64,000 nt of DNA, taken from positions 1,178,001 to 1,242,000 of the forward strand of contig JAWKHH010000004.1 in assembly GCA_041394945.1 (NCBI GenBank). The letters are read 5' to 3'. The DNA is from Bryobacteraceae bacterium. Its GTDB lineage: Bacteria > Acidobacteriota > Terriglobia > Bryobacterales > Bryobacteraceae. Below, piece after piece: positions 49,820 to 58,148 of this stretch. Positions within the stretch are counted from its first letter, which is position 1. Every line of letters begins with the position of its first letter. The position numbers and the translations under genes are program-made. Under the pieces are notes generated by a model. That model was not told where the DNA came from and did no database searches. It saw only the letters and a program-made list of their open reading frames with translations.

Positions 49820-49955
49820 ATGAGCACTGCCGCTTTTGACGCCTGTTGGACCGGTGAGCTATCACCGGAAGAAGGCGAAGAGTACGAGGCCTTGATCGTC
49901 GCCGCGGATTGATCGCCATTCTGAAATTGACGGCGGGGCATCTGCCGGCTGCGTG
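49820..49955 (+). pseudogene. remnant of a small ORF normally paired with HNH nucleases (frameshifted)
   Basis: A 30-codon frame (49820-49912) encodes a piece containing LSPEEGEEYEALIVAAD and then stops. If the frame is shifted by one base at about 49909, it continues LIAILKLTAGHLPAA, which restores the usual DxIAxLx tail of small proteins encoded directly upstream of HNH endonucleases. One lost T in a run would explain it. Function of the intact family is unknown; some resemble antitoxin-like partners. Called from pattern memory only. Confidence 0.4.
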
Positions 49956-49983
49956 ATATCCGGAAATCCGCACATCGTCGCCC

Positions 49984-50147
49984 GCCAACAAAGGGGAATT
50001 GGATCCCGACGCCGGCGAAATCACGCCGCTATTCCATCCGCGTAGACGACATTGGCGCGGCTACGATGGAACGGTCCGGTGATCGAGGGCCTCTCCACCC
50101 TTGGGCGGGCAACCGTGAATGTGCTCGCTCTTAGCGACGGGAAGTGA
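49984..50147 (+). pseudogene. remnant of an HNH endonuclease C-terminal region (frameshifted, 5' part lost)
   Basis: Frame one (from 49984) gives ANKGELDPDAGEITPLFHPR, matching the NxxKGxxLDPxxGxxxxLFHPR stretch of a widespread HNH endonuclease family. It hits a stop at about 50080. A second frame from 50073 continues GPVIEGLSTLGRATVNVLAL and ends at TGA 50145-50147, as the family C-terminus does. The Cys/His metal-binding core upstream is missing. Together with the small ORF before it, this is a decayed cassette. Confidence 0.5.
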
Positions 50148-50208
50148 ATGAGAATGCGCATCCAACCTCCTGGATGCTTGCCTACTCGATTGCCGTCGAT
50201 AGCCACGC

Positions 50209-51699
50209 TCAGCTCGCCTCGATCTCACGCCGAAACAGACTCGCCCCCCGCCAATCCCGCAGCGTTACCGTCAACGCCCGCGACCGCCCGTCGATCTCCA
50301 CCTCCCCGAAAAACTGCATCCCCGCGCTCGGCGGCAGATTCGCCTGCCCCTTCGGCGGCGCCTTCTGGTACGCCACTTCGATCCCGAACGTGTCGTCCGG
50401 CACCCCCGGCCCGAAAGTCCCCGCGTTCAGCGGACCGCTCACGAACTCCCAAAACGGATCGAAATCGCGGAACTGCGCCCGGTCCGGATGATAGTGGTGC
50501 GCCGCCGTGTAGTGCACGTCCGCCGTCAGCCACACCACGTTCCGCACCCGGTTCCGCTTCATCGACGCCAGCAGCCGCGCGATCTCCAACTCGCGCCCGA
50601 GCGCCGGCCCATCGCCGTTCGCGATGGCCTCGAGTTGCGGCCGCCCCTCGGCGTCCTTCCCGTCGCCCACCAGCAGCCCGATCGGCATGTCCGCCGCGAT
50701 CACCTTCCATACCGCCCGCGATCGCGCCAGATCCCGCTCCAGCCACCGCATCTGCTCGCGGCCCAGAAACGCCGTCGCCGCGCTCGCCGCCGTCTGCCGG
50801 TTGAACGAGTTCGCCCCGCGAAACGTCCGCATGTCCACCACGAACACATCTAGTAGCGGGCCATACGGAATCTTTCGATAGATCTGCCCCCGCCGCGGTG
50901 ACCGGATCGGCGCGTACTCCAGATACGCCTGCCGCGCTCGCCCGACCAGCGTCCGGATGTCCTTCACGTTATACCGGTCATCGTCGCGAAGGTCTTTCCC
51001 CGGCGACCAGTTGTTCACCACCTCGTGGTCGTCCCACTGCCAGACTTGCGGCACCGCCGCGTTGAACGCCCGCACGTACGCATCCTGCAGGTTGTACAGA
51101 TACGCCCCGCGAAACTCCTCGAGCGTCTCGGCCACCTTGCTCTTCGCCTCGGTGGTGACGTTCTGCCACACAGTCCCATCCGGCAGCTTGATCTCCGCCG
51201 GCACCGGACCATCCGCATAGATCGAATCGCCGGAGTGGATGAAGAAATCCGGTTCCCGCCGCCGCATCGCGTCGAAGATCGGAATCCCCGGCTGATCGCG
51301 ACGGATCCCCCAACCCTGCCCCACCATGTCGCCGGACCACAGGAACCGCACATTCCGCCGCCCGGCCGGAGCGGTCCGAAAGCTGCCCTCCGATGCTGCC
51401 CCGGCGCCGAAACGCGCCCGGTAGAAAATCGTTTGGTCCGCGGGCAATCCCGTCAACGTGGCCCGCGCCGTAAGCCCGCTATCGGGTCCCGCCGTCGACC
51501 CGCTCACTCGCCGCGCACCCTCAAAACTCTCTCGCGTCGACCACTCCACCTCCAACCCGCCGGCTGACTCCGCGCGGCTCCACACCAACGCCGCCCCCAC
51601 CGATACATCGCCCACCATCGTCCCGTATCGCTGCGCCGGCTGCCCCAGTCCCCGCACCACTGCTGGAAACCACAACAGGGACCTACGGTTCAGTACCAC
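50209..51699 (-). CDS. PhoD-family alkaline phosphatase/phosphodiesterase
   Basis: 496 residues. A Tat-like leader (LNRRSLLWFPAVVRGLG) precedes the PhoD N-terminal beta-sandwich (VGAALVWSRAE) and the metallophosphatase domain with SGD motifs: FLWSGDMVG, FFIHSGDSIYADGP, WDDHEVVNNWSPG, and VVWLTADVHYTAAHHYHP. PhoD releases phosphate from mono- and diesters in the periplasm with Fe3+/Ca2+. Start is GTG 51699; divergent from a serine hydrolase gene across 26 bp. Length is typical. Confidence 0.92.
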   Translation of the reverse strand: MVLNRRSLLWFPAVVRGLGQPAQRYGTMVGDVSVGAALVWSRAESAGGLEVEWSTRESFEGARRVSGSTAGPDSGLTARATLTGLPADQTIFYRARFGAGAASEGSFRTAPAGRRNVRFLWSGDMVGQGWGIRRDQPGIPIFDAMRRREPDFFIHSGDSIYADGPVPAEIKLPDGTVWQNVTTEAKSKVAETLEEFRGAYLYNLQDAYVRAFNAAVPQVWQWDDHEVVNNWSPGKDLRDDDRYNVKDIRTLVGRARQAYLEYAPIRSPRRGQIYRKIPYGPLLDVFVVDMRTFRGANSFNRQTAASAATAFLGREQMRWLERDLARSRAVWKVIAADMPIGLLVGDGKDAEGRPQLEAIANGDGPALGRELEIARLLASMKRNRVRNVVWLTADVHYTAAHHYHPDRAQFRDFDPFWEFVSGPLNAGTFGPGVPDDTFGIEVAYQKAPPKGQANLPPSAGMQFFGEVEIDGRSRALTVTLRDWRGASLFRREIEAS

Positions 51700-51725
51700 A
51701 GTGCTATCCTTGGCAAATCGCGTCT

Positions 51726-52610
51726 ATGCATCGAATTTTCGTTCTTTCGATTCTAGCGCTGCCCCTCGCGGCCCGCGCCGACCAGGAAATGCCGAAGGTG
51801 GATCCCACCTTCCAGCGCGCTCTCGAAGGTTCTCTCCAGCAAATGGGCCTCCGCGCGCCGCTCGACCAAGGCCGCCTCTCCGTCTCCCTCATGGACATCA
51901 CCGATCCCGAGCGCCCGCGCTACGCCGGCCTCAACGATCGCCGCATGATGTACGCCGCCAGCCTTCCCAAAATCGCCATCGTGCTCGCCGGCTTCGAGGC
52001 CATCAGCCAGGGCATGCTCGAGTACAACCCCGCCGTGAAGGAGATGTTCACGCGCCTCATCCGCTTCTCCTCCAACCTCGACGCCTCGCGCGCCATCAGC
52101 GCCGTCGGGTTCGACTTCATCGCCAAGGTCCTCACCAGCCCCATCTACCGCCTCTACGACCCCGTCCTCAACGGCGGCCTCTGGATCGGCAAGTCCTACG
52201 GCTCGGCCAACGCCGGAAGCGAATACTGGAAGCGCGATCCCCTCGCCAACCTCTCTCACGCCGCCAACAGCCTGCAAGTCACCCGCTTCTTCTGGCTCCT
52301 CGATCAGGGCCGGCTCGTCAACCCGCGGTTCAGCGCCGAGATGAAAGAGATCTTCTCCAAACCCGGCATCCATCACAAATTCGTCAAGGGCCTCGACACC
52401 CTCCCCGGCGTCCGCGAAATCTACCGCAAGTCCGGAAGCTGGCGCGATGCCCATTGCGATGCAGCCTTGGTCGAACATGCCGGACGCAAGTATATCGCCG
52501 TGGCGTTAATGAAGGATGAAAAAGGCGGCGAGATCCTCCCGCGCCTCATCGTCAAACTCGATCAGCTCGTGCTCGGCGGCGGCCGGTCACTCCCCGCCGC
52601 TCTGGACTAG
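51726..52610 (+). CDS. exported serine hydrolase of class A beta-lactamase fold
   Basis: 294 residues with a signal peptide (RIFVLSILALPLAARA). Penicillin-interacting motifs are visible: S79-x-x-K82 (AASLPK), S115-S116-N117 (FSSNLDA) and K235-S236-G237 (YRKSGSW). In the omega-loop region I see no Glu at the class A E166 position (the stretch reads KRDPLANLSHAANS), so true beta-lactamase turnover is doubtful and a PBP-like acyl-enzyme protein is possible. It shares the LMDITDPERPRYAG opening with the convergent paralogue at 52587, with which its end overlaps by 24 bp. Confidence 0.82.
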   Translation: MHRIFVLSILALPLAARADQEMPKVDPTFQRALEGSLQQMGLRAPLDQGRLSVSLMDITDPERPRYAGLNDRRMMYAASLPKIAIVLAGFEAISQGMLEYNPAVKEMFTRLIRFSSNLDASRAISAVGFDFIAKVLTSPIYRLYDPVLNGGLWIGKSYGSANAGSEYWKRDPLANLSHAANSLQVTRFFWLLDQGRLVNPRFSAEMKEIFSKPGIHHKFVKGLDTLPGVREIYRKSGSWRDAHCDAALVEHAGRKYIAVALMKDEKGGEILPRLIVKLDQLVLGGGRSLPAALD

Positions 52611-53801
52611 TTTCTCGATCAGCGTCCCCACCGTCAGGTGCTCGTAGGCCGAATTCAGCTTCAGCACGTTCGAAGTCATCGCCACCAGATACACCTTCGT
52701 GCCGGACTCCACGATCGCCACAGAGTGCATCAGGTTCAGCTTGTTCCCGCGATACTGCCCGCACTGAAATCCCGGCTCCGGCGCGCACTGGAACAACGAG
52801 CCGGACTTGAAGTACACCGCCGCCTCCGCCAACGCCGGCGACGACGCATACCGGTATCGCGGCCGCGAGAAGTACAGCAGCTTCTTGATCTCCAGGCTGG
52901 ACCATGCGTCCACGATCTTCCCCTGCTCCAGCCGCACCAGCCACCGCATCAACTCACCCGGCGACGCGTAGCTCGCCGTCCCCGGCACCGCACGCCCGCC
53001 GTTGCGCGTGAAAAACGTCCCGATCCGGATCTTCTCCGTATCGAGCCCGGCCGCCTTCAACGGAACCTCGTTCACCGATAGCGACAGCGCCGCCAGTTCC
53101 GTCTTCGGCGTCTCTTTGAAGAACGCATCGGTCGCGGCTTTGTCCAGCGGATATTCTTTCGGGAACCTATCCAGCAGCATCCCCTGCTTCCACGTCTCCG
53201 CCGCCGCTGCGTTCGAGCTCTGGCTCAGCATATGATCCAGCCATTCGTAAAGGCTGAACTTGTCGCCGATCTCCAGCCGCCGGTTGAGTAGCGTCTTCTT
53301 CGCCGGATCGTAGAACGGTACCGTCTTCCCATCCACGTGCACGAAATCGCTCGCCGCGATCACCGTCTCGCGCAGAAACCGCTCGCGCTCCGCCGTCTCC
53401 GTGCGCGCCCGCCGGACGGCGTCGAAGAATCCAGTCGCCACGAACAGCTTGCCCACGCTCCCCGGAATCCGCTTCACGTCTTCCCGGATGGCCGCATACC
53501 GTGGATGCGCCGGATCGGTGATATCGAGCAGCGCGAGGCTGTATGACCGGTCGCGTCCGGCGAAAATCCGCTCCAGCCCCTTCTGCAGCTTCTCATCACG
53601 CGGTGTATCGGCCGTTATGTCGAACGTCGGATTCGCGGCCAGGCGCAGCTTCACTTCCGCCTCGCCACGCGTCGCGCCCGGCGGCAGCCTGATCTTCTCC
53701 TTGTACCCGATCAGCCGCCGGATGCCCGTCCGCGGAAAGCCGTCCAACGGGTAAGCCGCCAGCGCCCCGGCGCCCGCCAACAGCAGCGCCAGAGTCTTCA
53801 T
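52587..53801 (-). CDS. exported serine hydrolase of class A beta-lactamase fold, larger paralogue
   Basis: 404 residues with a signal peptide (LALLLAGAGALAAYP). S115-V-G-K118 (PGSVGK), QSSNAAAA at about 194-201 and YFKSGSLFQC near 330 supply the SxxK, SxN and KSG motifs. ALLDITDPAHPRYAA parallels the smaller paralogue. Extra N-terminal residues (about 20-80) and an insertion with cysteines (CAPEPGFQCG) distinguish it. Role unknown: wall-active hydrolase is the best guess. Its start overlaps the stop of the dikinase-like gene by 4 bp (ATGA), so the two are translated together. Confidence 0.82.
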   Translation of the reverse strand: MKTLALLLAGAGALAAYPLDGFPRTGIRRLIGYKEKIRLPPGATRGEAEVKLRLAANPTFDITADTPRDEKLQKGLERIFAGRDRSYSLALLDITDPAHPRYAAIREDVKRIPGSVGKLFVATGFFDAVRRARTETAERERFLRETVIAASDFVHVDGKTVPFYDPAKKTLLNRRLEIGDKFSLYEWLDHMLSQSSNAAAAETWKQGMLLDRFPKEYPLDKAATDAFFKETPKTELAALSLSVNEVPLKAAGLDTEKIRIGTFFTRNGGRAVPGTASYASPGELMRWLVRLEQGKIVDAWSSLEIKKLLYFSRPRYRYASSPALAEAAVYFKSGSLFQCAPEPGFQCGQYRGNKLNLMHSVAIVESGTKVYLVAMTSNVLKLNSAYEHLTVGTLIEKLVQSGGE

Positions 53802-56707
53802 GGCGTGCCCTCCAAGTCCACCATCCCGCGTCCGCCGGATTCGAGCGACGCCAGCGCCTCCAGCGTCTTCAATTCCTGAAACCGCACCAGAGGCCGTATT
53901 TGGAACAACCGCAACTGCCCCTTCTCAAATCCAAACTCGATATCCCACGGCAGCGCCATGCCCGCCGTGCCATGCGCCGGCGGATACTTCCGCTTCACTT
54001 CCGCCACCATCGCACGAAGCTGCCCGATCTCGCCGTTGTCGAGCAGCGAGTCCCCGCCAAGCGGCGGCAGGTTCACGAATCCGCCCTTCGCGCCGAGCGT
54101 CTTCCGGTACGTCGCCCTGCACTGCTGCAGCAGCTTCACCGCGCCCTCGGGACCGATCAGGATCGACTCCGCCACACCGCCATCGACAACCGCGCTCACG
54201 CCCTCGCTCAAGTTCACTGTCGTCCACCCCTGGTCGCCCGTCTCCAGATCTGCCGTCGCAATCACGCCGGATTTATCGCTCGGCACCGCCCGCATTACGA
54301 TCACCGACGGGTATACCTTGTCGGTCCCGATCAACGCGCGGCTGCGCCAGTCGTGCGCGCGTTCGGTGAACGGCGACGCCCACACCGCCCGCAGCGCCCG
54401 CAGAATATTCGCCGTGCCCACCTGGTTGGCGAGCGTCAGGTTCAGCCCGGCGCCGGTAAACTCGGGAAGATCCTCGGCGTTGGTGTCGCTCCGGACGAAC
54501 ACGCCATAGCTGCCATCAGGACCGAACATCGCCGCCATGCGCGACGTGATCTCGCGCTCGAACTCCGGAAGCAGCGGCATCCCTTGAATCGTCTTCCGAA
54601 AACGCTCCAGCCGCGGATACACATAGGCGCTGATCTCGGCCGGCTCGGCATTGCGCGCCCGCATCCGCTCGGCCTCGTCCACCATCTCGGTGATCTGCGC
54701 CTGGAGAGTTCGTCCGCTGCGGTCGAGATCGCGATTGATGTGCTCGAAAAAGATTCCGAACGGAACCACCAGCCCCGGCGCGACCTTATCCGGAAAATAG
54801 CCCGCGAGTTGCCCCAGGTTCGCGGCTTTCGGCCCGCAGATCGCGCCCGAATCCGCCGTCGACACCTCGGTAAGCGTCCGCATCCGCCGGTCGTCCAGCC
54901 GCAGCCGAGACATATCCAGCTGGATCCGTTTCGGCGGGCCCGCCGGCTGCGCCGCCCAAAGCTTCCGCTCCGCTTCACTCAACTGCGCCTTCTCCTTCAG
55001 CACCACCACACCCTTCGGAGTCACAGCGTAGAACACATCCGCGCCCGCCTTGGCCTCGAGCGCCCCGAGAATCGACGACGGCGCCGTCGCGTTCGGAATC
55101 CCCAGGTTCGCTGCCAGCAGTTGCGAATGCGAAAGCATATTCCCGCTATCGAGCGTGAGAATCCCCGCCATCGGCTTCAGGTCCGACGCCGTCTGCGGGA
55201 TCACGTAGATCCCGCGCGGATCCACCACGCCGTGCTCCTCACCCGGTTTCAGAATCCCCAACCGCCCGGTCGCGATGCCCGGGTTCAGGCCCGCCACGCC
55301 CGCCGCCGCCTCCTGCCCGAACACGGAATGCCGAAGCCCCGCCTGCCGGTCGGCGTCCGCAGCCAGAATCTCGATCAGGTTCGCCACCGCGAGCGCCGCG
55401 GACCCGCGCAGCAGACTATCCACCAGCCCGCGCGAAGCCGGTTCGAACGCCCCGTAGTGCTCGGCCACCGGACCGAAATCGCGCTGTACCGTCGCCCGGC
55501 ACCACTCCACGGCGCGATTCAGGTAACGCAACAGCCGCCTGTATTCCTCCGCCGGCGCACGCTGGCTCTTGAGCCCCGCATCCAACTCCCCACGCAACGC
55601 CCCCAACTGCCGATCCGAAACCAGCCCGGCGCCTGCCGCCAACCGCACATGCTCGTACCAATGCGCGAGCATCTCCCGGCGCGACGCGATGGAAGGCGGC
55701 CGCCGCAGTTCGAACGCTTTCTCCTGAATCATATTGTTCAGATCCATGAGCAGCAGGTTCCGCCGTCCGTTGGCCGATTGGGATGCCTCGTCCCTAATCG
55801 CTACCGAAAGCTCCGCCGCGCGCTCCAGCGCATGTTCGGCGCCGCGTTCGCTGAGTGCCCCCTTCAGCGCCTCGATCAGCGCCGGAAACCGCGTCCCCGC
55901 AAGGCGCTTGCCGTGCTCCGTCAGTCGCGGAAGCCAGTTCACGGGATTCTGTTGCGCGCGCAGCAATGCCAACAACTCGCCCAGCGGCTTGGCCGCCCCC
56001 GAATCGGGCTTGGCCTTCAGGAACGCCTCCACGGACCCCAGGTCCTCCGGCCCCGGATGTGAATGGATCTTCGCGCGCAAATCCTGAAAACGCGGATCCT
56101 GTTCCGCCGCCACCGCCGCCAGGGCGCGGGTCTTTTGCACAGTCGAATCCGCCACTCCGTGCGGAACCACACGAACCGCTTGCGTCGCCAGATGATAGTT
56201 TCGGGCCGTCCACGCGGGCGTGCTCAGCATCTTGATCAGGAACTCGCGCCCCGCCTTCTCTTCGTCCTCGATCTGCCGCGCGCCGCGATACGAAACCGCC
56301 TTCCGGTAAATCCATCCCTGGTCCACCTCCACCAGGTACGCCTCGAGCACTAGTTCCTTCAGCCGGTGATGATACTGTGCGGCATCGAAGAGATCGTCGT
56401 AAGCAAGGCCGGTGAGCAGCGTCCCCGCGTGCACATTCCACGACGCCAGCCGCACCGCCTGGGAATTCAACTCCGCGTGTTGAACGCCGCCGCCGAGATC
56501 CTTGCACGGATTCCCCGCGGGCGGCAGTACGGACCCATCCTTGCAATACCAGCGGATCCGGAGGTACGGTCCGCGCAGGTTCGTCTTGAACCCGCCGATC
56601 CATTGCCGGGCGTTCTCGGCCTGCTGCGCGGTCAGCGCGGGAATCAGCCCGTCCGCCCGCGCAAGCTGCGCGGCAACCAGCGCCAGCACCGCCGCGACGA
56701 TCGCCAT
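53798..56707 (-). CDS. exported glucan-water-dikinase-like protein (phosphohistidine domain then ATP-binding PPDK domain)
   Basis: 969 residues. N-terminal signal-like segment (AIVAAVLALVAAQLARADG). Residues about 25-440 are a helical region of unknown kind. A PPDK-type mobile phosphohistidine domain follows (about 440-600), with the His at about 526 in SGNMLSHSQLLAANLGIP. The C-terminal third (about 620-955) is a PPDK/PEP-synthase N-terminal-type ATP-binding domain: GPKAANLGQL, FVRSDTNAEDLPEFTGAG and LRLFQIRPLVRF. No PEP/pyruvate barrel is present. The order His-domain then ATP domain matches plant glucan water dikinase, not bacterial PPDK. Substrate unknown. Lies 5 bp after sulfatase. Confidence 0.85.
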   Translation of the reverse strand: MAIVAAVLALVAAQLARADGLIPALTAQQAENARQWIGGFKTNLRGPYLRIRWYCKDGSVLPPAGNPCKDLGGGVQHAELNSQAVRLASWNVHAGTLLTGLAYDDLFDAAQYHHRLKELVLEAYLVEVDQGWIYRKAVSYRGARQIEDEEKAGREFLIKMLSTPAWTARNYHLATQAVRVVPHGVADSTVQKTRALAAVAAEQDPRFQDLRAKIHSHPGPEDLGSVEAFLKAKPDSGAAKPLGELLALLRAQQNPVNWLPRLTEHGKRLAGTRFPALIEALKGALSERGAEHALERAAELSVAIRDEASQSANGRRNLLLMDLNNMIQEKAFELRRPPSIASRREMLAHWYEHVRLAAGAGLVSDRQLGALRGELDAGLKSQRAPAEEYRRLLRYLNRAVEWCRATVQRDFGPVAEHYGAFEPASRGLVDSLLRGSAALAVANLIEILAADADRQAGLRHSVFGQEAAAGVAGLNPGIATGRLGILKPGEEHGVVDPRGIYVIPQTASDLKPMAGILTLDSGNMLSHSQLLAANLGIPNATAPSSILGALEAKAGADVFYAVTPKGVVVLKEKAQLSEAERKLWAAQPAGPPKRIQLDMSRLRLDDRRMRTLTEVSTADSGAICGPKAANLGQLAGYFPDKVAPGLVVPFGIFFEHINRDLDRSGRTLQAQITEMVDEAERMRARNAEPAEISAYVYPRLERFRKTIQGMPLLPEFEREITSRMAAMFGPDGSYGVFVRSDTNAEDLPEFTGAGLNLTLANQVGTANILRALRAVWASPFTERAHDWRSRALIGTDKVYPSVIVMRAVPSDKSGVIATADLETGDQGWTTVNLSEGVSAVVDGGVAESILIGPEGAVKLLQQCRATYRKTLGAKGGFVNLPPLGGDSLLDNGEIGQLRAMVAEVKRKYPPAHGTAGMALPWDIEFGFEKGQLRLFQIRPLVRFQELKTLEALASLESGGRGMVDLEGTP

Positions 56708-56712
56708 GCGCG

Positions 56713-58092
56713 CTACAACACCGCCGCTTCCGGTTTTTCCGGGAACCGCCCCTGATCGTTGGCCGCGGCAAGCCAGCGGTCCAGGTGCGCGGCAAGCTGT
56801 TGCTTTTGCCCCTGGTGCGCCGCCATGCGGGCCAGGTTCTTTACCTCGTGCGGATCTCGCGTCAGATCGTACAATTCTTCCCCCGGTTTCCGGGACGCCA
56901 TGAACAGCTCTTGCGTTGCATTGAGCTTACCGGCCGCGTGGAGTTCCTTCATCACGCCGAGCGTCGGATAGTTAGTCTCGATGTACTCGTTGTGCTGCGT
57001 GTAGGGACGCTCCGGCATGTAGTTGCGGATGTACTTCCAGCGCGGCGTGCGAACGCAGCGAATCCGATCCACAGTCATGTCGCATCGGTCCCGCGCGGCG
57101 AAGATCGTCGCGCGGTCGCGATGGCGCGGGCCGAACAGAGGCTGGCCGTCCATCCGGTCGCCCTCGGGAATCGATACGCCCGCCATTTCGAGCGTCGTCG
57201 CGCTCAGGTCCACCGCGCTCACCAGGTCGTCCCGTACCGAACCCGGCTTCGCGTCGCCGCCTGGCCAGCGGACCACCAGCGGCACCGCGATCCCGGCGTC
57301 GTACAGCCACTGCTTCCCGCGGATCAGGCACCGTCCGTTGTCGCCAAAGAAGAAGATGATCGAGTTCTCGAGCAGTCCGTCTTTCTTCAACGCGTCAAGC
57401 GTCACCCCAATGTCGGAGTCGAGCAGGTTGATCGCATCGAGGTAGTTCGCGTATTCGTCCCGCACCACCGGATGATCGGGCCAGTACGGCGGCAACTCGA
57501 TTTTCGCCGGGTCGACGAGAGGCTTCATCAGCCGCCGCGCCCGCGGAAACGCCGGACCCTTATGTGGCGCCTGGTAATTCACATGCGCGAAGAACGGCTG
57601 TCCGGCGGCGCGCTGGTTCCAGTGCGTCCCGTCGAACGGCTTCTTCACGTCCCAGTTGAAATCGGTCTTGCCGGACCCGCCCACGCCCGGCGCCACCTCT
57701 TTGACGTTGCAGGTGAAGTAGCCCTTCTCCCGCAGCCGGTCCGTGATCAAACGAACCCCCTTCGGGACCATGTACCCATCCTTGCGATGGCTGCGGTGGT
57801 GGTGGGTTCCGGAGGTGATCTGAAACACTCCGGTCATGAAAGCCGAACGGCTTGCTGAACACACCGGCGCCGTGGTGAATGCGTTGTTGAAACGCACGCC
57901 CTCGGCCGCCAACCGGTCGATGTTCGGCGTCCGCATCTGCGGGAAGCCATAACAGCCCAATTGGGAGCCCATATCTTCGCCAGTCAGCCAAATGATATTC
58001 GGGGGCTGGTTCACTCGTTGAAGGAAGGCTGGCGCGGCAAGGACGCTACGCCGCGACAGGGAAACGGAACGTTGCATCGGTCCCCTCATCAT
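56713..58092 (-). CDS. sulfatase (formylglycine-dependent) with Tat-type leader
   Basis: 459 residues. Leader SLSRRSVLAAPAFLQR is Tat-like. NIIWLTGEDMG carries the metal-binding Asp, and PVCSASRSAFMTG holds the modifiable Cys78 (CxAxR form of the formylglycine site). FFGDNGRCLIRGKQWLYDAG and MAGVSIPEGDRMDGQ are further family motifs. It would desulfate carbohydrate outside the cytoplasm. No formylglycine-generating enzyme gene is in the window. ATG 58077 is an alternative start. First gene of an operon with the dikinase-like and serine-hydrolase genes. Confidence 0.92.
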   Translation of the reverse strand: MMRGPMQRSVSLSRRSVLAAPAFLQRVNQPPNIIWLTGEDMGSQLGCYGFPQMRTPNIDRLAAEGVRFNNAFTTAPVCSASRSAFMTGVFQITSGTHHHRSHRKDGYMVPKGVRLITDRLREKGYFTCNVKEVAPGVGGSGKTDFNWDVKKPFDGTHWNQRAAGQPFFAHVNYQAPHKGPAFPRARRLMKPLVDPAKIELPPYWPDHPVVRDEYANYLDAINLLDSDIGVTLDALKKDGLLENSIIFFFGDNGRCLIRGKQWLYDAGIAVPLVVRWPGGDAKPGSVRDDLVSAVDLSATTLEMAGVSIPEGDRMDGQPLFGPRHRDRATIFAARDRCDMTVDRIRCVRTPRWKYIRNYMPERPYTQHNEYIETNYPTLGVMKELHAAGKLNATQELFMASRKPGEELYDLTRDPHEVKNLARMAAHQGQKQQLAAHLDRWLAAANDQGRFPEKPEAAVL

Positions 58093-58148
58093 ACGACGGC
58101 TGCCCCTGATCGTACGAGGCCCGAATGTTACGATGAAGAATCCCCGCG

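Larger units (their letters stand above)
49787..50208. other. 422-bp spacer holding gene debris
   Basis: The largest spacer of the window. It contains the two remnants at 49820-49955 and 49984-50147 and otherwise nothing recognisable: no hairpin with a U-tract, no terminal repeats that would mark an insertion sequence, no RNA gene. Confidence 0.6.

Noticed and set aside
53900..56062. 720-codon plus-strand open frame
   Set aside because: Antisense to the dikinase-like gene and Arg/His-rich with no motif.
58092..58133. Three TACGA repeats upstream of trpC
   Set aside because: Spacing (21 and 16 bp) is irregular and the motif is short; no evidence for an operator.
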